64,000 nt of DNA from Rotaria sordida (lineage: Eukaryota; Rotifera; Eurotatoria; Philodinida; Philodinidae): positions 62,001-126,000 of the forward strand of contig CAJNOL010000133.1 of the NCBI GenBank assembly GCA_905250125.1, written 5' to 3'. The notes beneath the pieces are model-generated. The model did not search any database. It saw nothing but the letters and a program-made list of their open reading frames with translations, and was not told the DNA's origin. Made by a program: the position numbers and the translations under genes. Shown piece by piece: positions 54,101 to 64,000 of this stretch. Each line of letters opens with the position of its first letter. Position 1 is the stretch's first letter.

Positions 54101-54897
54101 TTTTAGAATTTTTTCTAGAATAATGTTCCCAACCTATAGACAAAATATTATTGAAAAATGGCATGGGATCAATTGGTAACCTTTCTTCATTAGTATTTAA
54201 TATTCATACCCAATTTTTATTGGTTTTATTTTGTTCAATATTAAAAACTTTTATTGCTTGAAATAAATAATCTAAATGTTCAACAGTTGAAACAGGTGTT
54301 TCACCATCACATGTTAAATAATCATTGATTGTAGTCTTGAAAGAAAAATTTCAATATGAATAGATATTTAATAAATAAATATCTACTTGTGATATTGATT
54401 GTTCAAAATTATCAAGTTCAATTTTTGGTCCAAGAAAATTATTAATAATAAACAATTGAAGATATGCTATACCAATGAGTATATGCAAAAAATCAATTAG
54501 TCTTTTAAATAAAAGAAAAACAAAAAATAACAATATCTCAAAAATTTATATATGTTTAATTAATTTATTTTTAACTAACTCTTCATCATGATTTAATTTA
54601 TTCATAATCTCAATCGATTGAGAATCATCATGATTTTTATTAATAAAATCTCGTAGATTCGGATATTCGATGAATAATTTATCATAAGAACCATTCAAAA
54701 TGAAATGAACAAGTTCATTTAACCATTCTAAATAACACATATACAAAAAAAAGAAAAAGAAAACATTTTTCAAATAATCTCTTTTGAATTAAAATTCATT
54801 TTTAACACACACCATTATCTATATATTTGACTTGTGTGACATTTTGCATACTTGTTGTCATTAACAGATCGTTCCATGTTTGTTGTGATATTTTCAT
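48196..54897 (-). CDS. TTC27: Tetratricopeptide repeat protein 27
   Basis: About 23 small exons run from the ATG at 54897 to the TGA at 48196. They include 54813-54897, 54580-54727, 54387-54501, 54210-54335, 53430-53532, 52963-53096, 52782-52900, 52643-52709, 51388-51501, 51236-51331, about 51053-51174, 50211-50384, 50092-50145, about 49058-49144, and a last exon from about 48440. Diagnostic stretches are GQLGKRTRYQINNTSQLLLD, a W-C-I-Q-T-C-S-L-T-L-R region, AEHIIREQLKIKETPDLLCS, KVFLEAIKCNYDNWKVWENF, and AYHRLIDLKTKYMDKE followed by VTNDADIWELY. The C-terminal half is TPR superhelix. In yeast and vertebrates this protein is essential and linked to RNA/protein assembly functions that are poorly defined. 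Four introns exceed 500 nt (49145-49681, about 50385-51052, 51502-52642, 53533-54209), and three of them contain fold-back elements. Confidence 0.9.
49266..49605. repeat. Inverted repeat with G+C-rich centre in TTC27 intron
   Basis: The left arm 49266-49345 (ATCCGAATTTATGGGATAGA through GATTTACATTTTTAAAGTCA) pairs with the right arm at about 49520-49605 (TGACTTTAAAAATGTAAATT through CATAAATTCTGAT). The centre (about 49410-49500) is richer in G and C, with CCCAACCCGGACCTGTACAG and a small hairpin CCACATTTTTGTGG. It is wholly intronic. Confidence 0.75.
50450..51025. repeat. Fold-back element in TTC27 intron (family 1, long copy)
   Basis: The left arm (about 50455-50690) and the reverse complement of the right arm (about 50790-51020) align. 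Examples are AATGTAGATCCAAATCAGCG against CATAATGTAGATCAAAATGA, CAGTATTTTTTAAAATGGAT against CGGCATTTTTTCAAATGAAT, and AACAGAAAAACTCATTTTCG against AACAGAAAAACTGATTGTCG. The right-arm complement also matches the element at 37505-37785 (GAATACCGTGAT, ATAGAGACAGGTTTTA). The element accounts for nearly all of the intron between about 50385 and 51052. No open frame is conserved between the arms. Confidence 0.78.
53585..54165. repeat. Fold-back element in TTC27 intron with protein-like arms
   Basis: The left arm (about 53595-53790) and the reverse complement of about 53950-54150 agree closely over about 190 bp. Examples are TATACAGAAAAATCGAATAA against TATACAGAAAAATCGAACAA, and GGGCTGATAGGACTTTCTTC against CGGCTGATAGAACTTTCCTC. 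The spacer is about 160 bp. The right arm on the - strand is open for 72 codons (includes KMVSADRTFLEGYHHFTDFS), while the left arm read on the + strand keeps the same protein frame with two stops. It fills the intron 53533-54209. Confidence 0.8.
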
Positions 54898-55025
54898 GAT
54901 AAATCTAAAAATGTTTTCAGTTCTCAATGTGATGAAACAAAAAAAAACATTTTAATGAACAGAAAAAAAAAATTTCGCACATTTTCATTCTATTATATAA
55001 TAAATATAAAATTATCTTTTTAAGT

Positions 55026-57001
55026 TTAAATTCTATTGTATTCATCAGTCATATTAGGTGTATGTCGTTGTTTTAAATCATTAAGAATTCGAACACCATG
55101 TTGTTGTTGTCCTTGATATGGATAAGTTGTTGACTGTGAATAAAAAACCGGTGGATGATTATTATTTATTGGTGGTGAATGCATTGAATGTTTTCTTTGT
55201 TTTGGAGGTAAAAATTGTGCTGGTGTTTGAAATAGTTCTTGATTTTGATGACCTTGATTTATTATTTGACTATGTGAATCTTTATATTGAAATCCATTCC
55301 TATTATTAATTGATTCATTCATAATTTGTTGATGATTTTTTGTATCATAAAATTCTTGATTAAGTTGACCATGAGATGCTGAACGAGATAAATTTGTTTT
55401 TGTTTCTTGAAAATTATTATTAGAAAGTGGTTGATTATCGGAACCAATACGTTGTCGATGTGTGAAATCAACTAATGGATGCCATTGTTTAGGTTTATTA
55501 AATTGTATTTGTGTCGATGGTTGTTGATGATATTGTTGTTGTTGTTGTTGTAGAATAGAATTAGATGATGGTAAAAGACGATTATTAATAGCATGTGTTA
55601 ATTCACGAATATCGGAATCAGTTATAAATTGTCCATTAAAACTATCAGAATTCGTTATAATAAATTGAATACATTGACCTGTTCTTGTTAAATATTCATA
55701 ACGACGTTGTGCTTCAAGAACACGAATTTGTTGAATACTATATGAAAGATTATCATTCTTTGAAGATCGTCCTTGACGAAATAATATTGATGGCCGCAAT
55801 GGAATACGTGGTGGAGGTGGTGGAGCTTCTTCATCAATAATTTGTTGTTGAGTATAGGATGAAGTCATTGGTGGTTGCTGTTGTTGGTGTGGTTGGTGTG
55901 GTTGGTGTGGTTGCTGGTGTTGGTGATGATGATCATGTTGAGAATGAAATTTCGATAATACTTCGGGATCATCTATAACATATTCTTTAATAACTGATCC
56001 ATCTGATTGTGTAATTTCTCGAGCACGTGCACCTGACATTTTAATTAAATCTTGAACATCATTAATAACCAGAGGATTTCCGTCTTCATCAACTATTTCA
56101 TATTGAATACGAGATTGTTGTGAATTATCATTGGTTGATAGTATAGGAGTAAATTGTTGTCTATAACGACGTAATTCTTCACCTTTTTTTTGTGAATAGA
56201 ATACAATAATAGAAAAATAACAAAGAAAAAAAAGGATTTAATTAAAATTACCTTGTCGATGAATTTGTCGAACTTCTTCATCAGCTTCATCAGCAGAATC
56301 AAAACGTCTAAATGAACTTATTTTCGATCTATCAGTTGTAATTGATTGTGAACGATGATAATTATTATGTCTATCAGTAGATCGATTGGAAGCACTTATT
56401 GAATTATTATTATTATTAATATTATTTATTCTACGAGTAGGTATTGATTCATTTGATGCTCGTCTATGTCTTGCATATAAATCATCAGTTTGTTTTCTAG
56501 AATTTTCACGTGCTGTCATATTACTACTATGTGTTGATGAACTGAATGGTGATGTCATAACATTTGAAAGATTTTTTTGTTCAAATTTTGCTTTAATTTG
56601 AGCAAATTTACTTTTTAATGATTGCTGTTGTTGTTGTTGATCATCATCAGAAATTGTTGTTGTTGGTGTTGATAATGTTGAATTGATTGGTTGTGACGAT
56701 ATTTTATTTTGTTCAAGTAAACTTGGATCTTCAATAATATATTCTAGAATAGAAAAAAAAAGAAACAATTCTTTTTCTTTTTTCTTTCTATTCGAAAAAC
56801 AAAAGGCTTAAGTATACCTTTGATAATTGACCCATCAGGTTGAGTTATTTCACGTACATTTGAAGCAAAATTTTTCCAATTACTTCCATACCGATTTTTG
56901 ATTGTATCAGCATCAAAACGTTGAATAGTTTTATCATCAAAAACATCATCATCCTGATTTACCATCTTTGTATAATATGCTTTTGTATTTATTGTTGTCA
57001 T
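55026..57001 (-). CDS. Uncharacterised low-complexity protein with a duplicated EITQxDGS motif
   Basis: Three exons (56818-57001, 56252-56743, 55026-56182) join into 610 residues. The motif REITQPDGSIIKEYIIEDP near residues 50-70 is repeated as REITQSDGSVIKEYVIDDP near 278-297. A related E-I-V-D-E-D-G-N-P-L-V segment lies before the second copy. The rest is polar and low-complexity: poly-Q, S/N/R-rich stretches, an H-Q-P repeat (GGTGTGGTT units at about 55881-55920) and a short P-run. No signal peptide or membrane span is seen, so it is likely a cytoplasmic or nuclear scaffold. I do not recognise the family. The ATG at 57001 was chosen as the first that opens directly into the frame without the hydrophobic leader of the ATG at 57049, and a start at about 56964 is also possible. 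Its stop is only 128 nt upstream of the TTC27 ATG on the same strand. Confidence 0.7.
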
Positions 57002-58750
57002 TGGAAATATATATATATGTGTAGGGATAAATAAAGATTCAATGCGCACGAATTTAGTCTGTCAATTTGATGAATAAATGTGTAGGAGGAAAAAAGAGAT
57101 ATTACTGTGCATTAATGCGTGACGAATCACCTATTTAGATGAATGTTGGTATGATGAGAAAGCATAGGCTCTTTCTCTCTATTCGTCATTCATGGTGAAT
57201 AATATGCGTTCTCCTTAATAAATGAGCCGAACGCAAAAAAAGAAACGCCTATCAATATGTCACCTAAGAGACATACTTGATTCTTATTTTTTTTTTTTTT
57301 GTAACAAATGTTCATCAATGATATTTCTTTTTTGCTTGAAACAATAGGAAGTGAAAATTATTCAGAACAGATTTTTGATTTTTTTATCAAATATTCATTA
57401 TCAATATTTTATAAGAAACATATTTTATTTTCTTTTTTAAAATTAACTAAAATAATTAGAAATATATCTTTGATATTTTATACAAATTATGGTTTGTTTA
57501 TACTCATGGATAATTACACTATTTTTCATTTTTAAATTAGTAGGTATTTGTAATCGAAAAGATCATCAAAAAGAGAATTTACATTAAAAATAAAAATGAC
57601 ATTAAAATTGATCTTGATAAATATGAAACATAATGGACTCATATTCAAATGTGTCGTAAAAAAAATATTAATAAAAGAAATAATTTCTTCTTCCAATATT
57701 CTATTATAAATTCTAATATTCATACTCAATTATGTCGGTATCAAGAGAATTCCAGTTATTTCCCTTTTGATATACACTACACATGCATTTTTAATATGAA
57801 AAACAAACGAAATAATCATAACCATCTGAAGAATGAAAAGAAAATTTATACTTTCAAATAATTTTTTTTATATTTTAAATGTTTCAATTTACTCTTTTTT
57901 TTTTGTTAATTTTTCTTTGTGTTTGTATACCAACGAGATCGAATAACGCGCACACATACAAAAAAAAAAAAGAAAAACAATGAAATAAAGGAAGAAGAAT
58001 ATAGATATAGATTTAAAACAAATCAGCCAACAAACAATGAAACAAAGAGAAAAAGAAAGATATGTCCTAATAACACAAAAAAAAGAAAAACAATGAAAAT
58101 ACCAAACTAGCTATTTTTTTTCGGGTTTTTTTTTTCTCTTGTTAGAATAATATAAATGAAAAACAAAAAAGAAAAAGAAAAAAAAGATGAAATATGCATC
58201 GCATCAAGTTAGTTCATGGCTGCGTATTTTTTTTTCTCTCCTAGGTTATAAATTGGTATACATACACACAAACACAAGAAAAAAACAAGAAACATTTACA
58301 TAGAAACAATATAATATAATAATTAAAGTAGGATTTGAAATATCTAATAAATCTTCTTCGCTTTGGCTCTATTTTATAATCATCATCATCATCATCATCG
58401 TGAATTTTGTTTTCTTCATACTTCTATATACATACAATAAATTCGAAACATAAATCTGCAGAAATATAGAGAGAGACAAAAAAGAATTGAATAACAATCA
58501 ACAGAGAAAACAAAATGAACAAAGAGAACTTATGTGACTTTGTTTTGACAGATGAGCAAAAGAAAAAAAAAAACTAGTAGAGACAACAAGAGAGAAAGAG
58601 TTTGTTGTTGTTGTTGTTGTTGTTTTTTTACGCTTTTCAAATATATATATATATATACATACAGTTCGAGAAAACAGAAAAAAAAAATAGTAAAGAAACG
58701 AGATGATTGTCCCGAGAAAAAAAATCAAGTCGAATTATTATTGTATGACG
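57002..58750. other. Spacer between the orphan protein and the TBP-like gene
   Basis: This holds the 5' flank of the orphan gene and the 3' flank of the TBP-like gene. Short frames at 57308-57861 lack homology. Microsatellites are ATC repeats at about 58378-58399, GTT repeats at about 58602-58623 and alternating AT at about 58639-58654. Confidence 0.5.
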
Positions 58751-60486
58751 TCAGCGCTGTCTTCCATTATGATTTATTTTTCGACATTCAAATAATTGTG
58801 GATAAAATTCATTGACTGCTGTATTGATACGTTCAACGTTCGGCGCTGAACACATAAAAAACAATGTTTTGAAAATTTAGAAAAACAACAAGATATGTAT
58901 ATATATATTTTTTTTGTTACCTGTTAATGTTATACTACCAGTAGTAAAAACTTTAAGAACAGCCTTTTCAGACAATCTGACTGTGGCACCCGGATGAATT
59001 TCGGGTTCATAACTAAAATAAATTTTTTCATTTTATTATAATAGAAATATTAAAAAAAAAAAAGATTTTTTTTTTCTTCTTACCTGACACTTTCTGAATA
59101 CATTCGACTTAATTTAATAATATCAATTGGCCATGGCATCGTACACGTTGCTAGACAATTGACAACACGATAATGTCGAAATTTGGCTTTAAATCCGAGT
59201 CGTTGCAGCGATCGAGCAATACGTCGTGCCGCGCGTCGTGCATCATCCTCACTGGAAGTAATAAGTAGCAGTGTACACGTTAATGTGATACTACTACTAG
59301 TTTTCCTCCTACACACACCTCGTCGTTCCCGTTACTGTTACTTTACCCGATGACCAGATATTGGCTGAACAATATGGATTTCGCATCTTCATCAATACCA
59401 TCTTAAAAAAAAAGCAAGAATGAATAGATTTCTTTTTAATTTAGAAAATCATACTGCTTGATCACGTTTGTAAATAACATTTGCAGCTTCTATAGCTATT
59501 TTACGTAAATTTAATTTGCAACCAAGTGCAAATGAACAAACAACGTTATTGACAAAGATTTCAATTTCTTGATCTTGTGAATTATTTATTAAATTATTAT
59601 TATCATTACTTACTATACATGAATTTGTTGAATTATTCTAAGAATTAAAAAAGAAAAAAGAAAACAAAAAAAGATTTCTTTTCTTTATTTTTTGTTTTTA
59701 TATTTAGTATTTGTTTTTTTCTATTTCACCTGTTCGTCAATTTGATTTTGAGAAATTGTGTTTGTTAATTGGGATTGTTGTACAGGAGAAATATTTGTAA
59801 CTATACAAAAAGAAAATGAATAATTTAAATAATAAAATATTTAAAAAAAAAGCAAACTAATTTTACTTTGTCGTTGAATTGTTATTGGTGCTAATCGTCC
59901 AAGAATAGGTGTATCAATACAAATACCCGGTTTGAAATTATTAGAAGAAGAAGTAACTAAAATTTATATTAATTTTAAAATTAAAATAAACAAAAAAACT
60001 TTTACTTGATGGTGTTATAATTTGTCGAGAATTATTAATTATTGTCGTATTACTATTATTTAAAAATGTTAATGTTGGTGCAGATAATGATGTATGTAAT
60101 GGTGTTGATACAAGTCGTACTGTTTGTGGAGATTGAAGTATAAGATTTCCAGTTGTAATTGGATTATGTTGTTGAGAATTTGTTGTTGCTATATAAAGTA
60201 TATTACCATTTGTTGGCATTGTTACACCGGTTGAATTAATTGGTACTGATGTTGATGATGTTACATTCATATTTCCATTTATAATTGAAACCACGGATGG
60301 TTGTCTAATTATTGATGATGTTGATGTTGAAGTTAAACGCCATGCTGATGAATTTGTTGACGACGACGATGATGATGATGAACCATTAACTGGTGTACTT
60401 ATAAGTTGAAAAGTAGGTGGAACAGCAGCAGCAACAGGACCACCGGCAGACCCTGCTGTAGCAGCTACATTAGTTGTTGTAAACAT
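58751..60486 (-). CDS. TBPL1: TBP-like factor (TBPL1/TRF2 class)
   Basis: Eight exons: 60006-60486, 59867-59956, 59730-59800, about 59457-59637, about 59321-59401, about 59084-59252, about 58923-59012 and 58751-58845. The C-terminal saddle domain is complete: NVVCSFALGCKLNLRKIAIE, ANVIYKRDQA, NIWSSGKVTVTGTTSEDDAR, RRIARSLQRLGFKAKFRHYR, YEPEIHPGATVRL, FTTGSITLTAPNVERINTAV and a final FYPQLFECRK. The Y-K-R-D and A-R-S-L-Q-R-L-G-F positions match TBPL1 rather than canonical TBP. In TRF2/TBPL1 the DNA-intercalating Phe residues of TBP are mostly replaced, so it works at TATA-less promoters with TFIIA/TFIIB. The roughly 250-residue N-terminus, rich in S, T, N and Q, is longer than in vertebrate TBPL1. 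It resembles the long arms of insect TRF2 or of TBP. Confidence 0.87.
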
Positions 60487-61180
60487 TTTGTATTATTATT
60501 ATTTATTTATTTATTTATTTATTTTTTTGTTTTGTTTTTCAGTAAGATGAAGAATAAGACGAAGAAGAAAAAGAAAAAAAAAACAGATTTAATTTGTTAT
60601 ATATTTTTTTATTTTTATTTTCTTTTTATCTGACAAAAATTTCATCCAATTTGAACAACGTTGACAAAATTTGCACTTTTAAATACATGTGCTATTTGAT
60701 TGACTTGCTGCTGTCTGTCTCGCAGCTGATTATTTCGAACGTTCTTATATTTATACTTATTGGATACCATAAGAAAAATATTTGTGTCCTCATAATGAAT
60801 ATGCATAAGTGTTTTATTAAAAGTTTTTATAATCCATAATTTACCGAATAAAATCCATTTGTATATATCAAAACAAAAATTCAATTGAAAAATGTTGGTA
60901 GAAACGAAATCAAAAATAAAAATATCTTTTGAATTTAAAAAATAAATATCTAAGATAATGAAATTAATTATTGGAGGTTTTTCGAATGTTCGAGAAGAAT
61001 TGTTGCTTTTCATTATTAATATGAGTCATGAGATTTTTTTTTATATTGTCTTAGGTTCTGATGATGAAAAACTATTCTTTTTATTATTATTTATCATTAT
61101 AAAATATTGAAAACAAAACGACAAAAAAAGACTAAATTGTTTGTAGAAAAAAAAAAAGAATCAAGAATATTTATATAAAA
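60487..61180. other. Spacer between the TBP-like and glycosyltransferase genes
   Basis: This contains the promoter/5' UTR of the TBP-like gene (an ATTT tract directly upstream at about 60491-60523) and the 3' UTR of the glycosyltransferase. Frames at 60594-61013 overlap on both strands and show no homology. No repeat was found. Confidence 0.5.
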
Positions 61181-62949
61181 TTAAAATGAAATTTCTTCGG
61201 GTGGTATAGGATAATCATGTCCATTTTCATCATCATAATATACAATTTGTCCAAGAAAATCTTGATTACGATATTTTCGAGCACGATGTTCATGGATAGA
61301 TGGATGAAAAAAAGAATCATTAAATAATCGTTCGGAAAGAGAACTTGTTCCAACTGTATGATATCCTGAACGTACATCTTGTAAATGAATATTGTCACTA
61401 TCCTTATATGTTCGATTAATATCTGTTGTCCAAGATGCACGAGAAATTGATGGTACAGGATTAGTTGGACGTACAACATCATTTGATAAAATTCTTGGTC
61501 TTGGATTTGTCATTGCTAAATTAATTGTTGGTACAGGTTTTTTTAATCTATCTTCATTACGTGATCGAAAATATGATATAATCATTTTTTCAATAGATTC
61601 TGAACGTGTCTTTGCTTCTGTTTGTTCTAAACGACGATAATCAGTTAAACGAAGTAGACCTGTTTGATTATGCTTTTCGAGATCTTTCAATGGAGAAAAT
61701 TGAAAACGTTCAAGAATTGACCTAAATAACGAAAAATTTCAATTAATATTCAAAAAACAAAAACAAAAATAATTAAACATATTTGATTATACCATCGTTC
61801 AAAATAACCTCGATCAACACGATTTCCATGCCAATAATGACATATATTAACTGGAATATAACCAACAAAAGCACCATTACCAGCTAATTGAGCTACTCGT
61901 TGACCCCATACTTTAGCTAAATTTCGATAATCTTCATGTATATCATTAGGTATAGTTTCTTCAATACGATTTATTAATGCATATGCAAAGTGAATATCAC
62001 CTGAACCAAGTATAGAAAAATCTAGAAGACCACCCATAGCATCAAATGTAGCTCGACGCATAGCCCAAGCATAACCAGGATGAACAAAACATTCGGATGA
62101 ACGATATGGATCAAGACGTAGATTATGACGAATTGCATAAGCAAATGAATAATCTTGACGTAAAATTTGACTTTTACCTGATGGACCCAAAAATGAACAT
62201 AATTCAAAAAGTTGAACAATAGGATATTGTTGCAATTGATATATTGCTATATGAGGCCAATCCGAACGCTGAAAAAATAAAAAGAAAAGAACAATTATTT
62301 CATAGAAAAAAAAGCTCCCATGAAATCATTCATTTTGTTAAAATTGTCGAATAGTATATGTGAATTAGACTTCCAACATCGAAACTCGTTTTAATTTTGT
62401 TTTCATAACAAATATTTGGTTTTTTACTCGTCTAAGTAGCAACACATATATGTGAATAAACATATTTTTACGTTGCAATATAATATTTCAAGGAAAAAAG
62501 AAAAATCACAAATAGACAAAAAAAAATTCAATGGCGTAATAGAACTCTAATAAACTAACCTCGAATTCTATATCAGCATCAAGCCACACAATATATTCTA
62601 CATAGGATGGTAAACGTTTAGCTGCAATATTAATTAAATTTTCTTTTAACCATAGAACTGATGGTGCTACAATTTGTAAATGTCGTGGATCGTTTGCTCG
62701 TGTAATTTCAAATTTTTGTCTTGGTAAACCCATTGATTCAGGTGATTCAAATATACATTCAACAGTAATTAAAGTAACGCCTGAGCGTGTCATATGTTCA
62801 TCAAATTTATGATACGCTTCATAACGTGATTTATATTTAATTGGATTAAATAAAACAGTTATAACACCAAAATGATTTAAATCATATTTAGGAGGATTTA
62901 ATGCAAGTTTACGAGAAGACCCATGTTTTTTCGATGTATGTGAACCCAT
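61181..62949 (-). CDS. Probable GT-A fold glycosyltransferase
   Basis: Three exons (62560-62949, 61793-62268, 61181-61721) encode 468 residues. The N-terminus after MGSHTSKKHG is a nucleotide-sugar-binding-like region (NHFGVITVLFNPIKYKSRYE). YIVWLDADIEF follows, a D-x-D metal site typical of GT-A enzymes. Further on, FVHPGYAWAMRRATFDAMGG, LGSGDIHFAYALINR and a conserved H-Y-W-H-G-N-R-x-x-x-R-x-Y-x-x-R-W block resemble acceptor/catalytic motifs of galactosyltransferase-like enzymes. The last 130 residues are polar and probably disordered. No signal peptide or membrane anchor is seen, which is unusual for a Golgi enzyme, although MGSHTSK suggests possible N-myristoylation. Donor and acceptor are unknown. 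The type is reminiscent of bacterial/phage single-domain transferases, so acquisition by transfer is possible but unproven. Confidence 0.65.
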
Positions 62950-64000
62950 TTTATTTAAAAAAGATGCTATTGTGAATTTTTTGAATTGTTTTTTTTCGTT
63001 TGTACAATTCACATGCACAGCTACTTACGTATCACCGACGAGTGAATGACACTTGGCTGATTTCGACACACAAGTGAAACAGAATGAAAAAAAGGCATGA
63101 AAAACCCGATAGCTTACTTTCTGTATAAATAAATCATGAATTTGCTTGCGGTTTTTTTTTCTTTCAAATGCATTTCGTTTGTCAATCGAAGAGAAAAGCG
63201 ATTCATAAAAGACGATACAACTAGAACAACTTAATAGTCATGTTTATTGATCTTTCAGTCTTAAAATAAAAACGATAAAAGAAAAATGATGGAGAAGATG
63301 AAATATTATATTCGTAAGTTATCGTTCTCAACAACAACAAGGTTGTTCTCTTCCTTTTTTTTTCCTTTTTCAAGTGGAACGATTTATATATAGAAAAATA
63401 CTTGTTCACCTTGATTCTTTCTCAATGAGCTAATACAAAGGTACGATTAATCTTCTGAAAAAAACCGAAGGAAAAAAATCAAGGAGTCAACAAACAAAAA
63501 GACCAGAAATTTACTGTTGTATTATTATCTGCTTATGTATACTATAAAAAATTACTTTGTAGAAACGAAAGAATAAATTATATGAAGTGTTTGAATAAGT
63601 TAAGTACGATATATTAGGTAAATGGTTTTGAAAACGAAATAAAATATGAATAAATAAAAACAATTTATTAATTCGATTACTTTGTTACAGATTTTAATGC
63701 AATTTTAACACTATATCACAAAGTCTTTTTTTTCTAATAATGTTTTGTTTTTCTTCTTTGTGATTTATTAATTAGCTGATGATTTCGATGAGAATCATTC
63801 TGAAAACAATTAGAATAAATATATTAATTTCAATTAAACAGTTTTGTTTTTCTTTTCTGATTATTTCGATTCAATAAGTTTTTCATTTAATTTTCATAGT
63901 CTTTCGAGATTGTTCATATCAAGAACATGTACTCCCATGCTCTAACGTTCTGGACCAGTATTTAATCTATGGCTACTTCCACAGTCTTCGAAAATATTCA
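62950..64000. other. Right-hand flank, no gene recognised
   Basis: This is the 5' flank of the glycosyltransferase gene and A/T-rich sequence to the window edge. The short frame at 63221-63409 is A/T-tract noise. Nothing with homology or convincing splice sites was seen. Confidence 0.45.

Noticed and set aside
57308-57861. Several short open frames on both strands
   Set aside because: Composition follows the A/T bias, the frames overlap one another and nothing is recognisable.
60594-61013. Opposing frames of 81 and 123 codons
   Set aside because: They overlap on opposite strands in the spacer between two real genes. No homology was found.

Overview
The window is strongly A+T-rich animal DNA with many short (about 48-60 nt) GT-AG introns and compact genes separated by A/T-rich spacers. 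The proteins are clearly metazoan: a Kirrel/nephrin-type adhesion receptor, an EAG potassium channel, polycystin-2, an SLC3 heavy chain, Rab11, an axonemal EF-hand protein, TTC27 and a TBP-like factor. Base composition and intron size suggest a small spiralian genome, and a bdelloid-rotifer-like animal is my best guess. That assignment is inference, because no lineage-specific marker (for example a spliced-leader gene) was seen.

Layout. 1-3809 (-): 5-Ig receptor running off the left edge. 3810-16934: about 13 kb without a convincing gene, holding one long near-perfect palindrome. 16935-23491 (+): complete 14-exon EAG channel. 25142-28378 (-): complete 14-exon polycystin-2 with an unusual pore. 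28945-30522 (-): single-exon 4F2hc/rBAT-like heavy chain. 30.5-33.8 kb: repeats only. 33792-38612 (-): broken fragment of the DNA-PK catalytic subunit gene. 38.6-43.2 kb: repeat-bearing spacer. 43190-44163 (+): Rab11. 45703-46443 (+): DRC8/EFCAB2. 46515-47078 (-): orphan ORF. 48196-54897 (-): TTC27. 55026-57001 (-): orphan protein with a duplicated motif. 58751-60486 (-): TBP-like factor. 61181-62949 (-): probable GT-A glycosyltransferase.

Two themes stand out. First, the PRKDC (DNA-PKcs) fragment keeps its exon-intron structure and clear protein homology, but it has several in-frame stops and at least one frameshift, and both ends are missing. It is an unprocessed pseudogene of a central double-strand-break repair kinase. 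Second, the window is seeded with long imperfect inverted repeats (fold-back elements, arms about 45-330 bp) in spacers and especially in the unusually long introns of TTC27 and the PRKDC relic. Two of these are copies of one family. They could be non-autonomous transposons, or sources of hairpin RNA if transcribed. The genes do not form one pathway. PKD2 and DRC8 both point to cilia, but I see no evidence that they are co-regulated.
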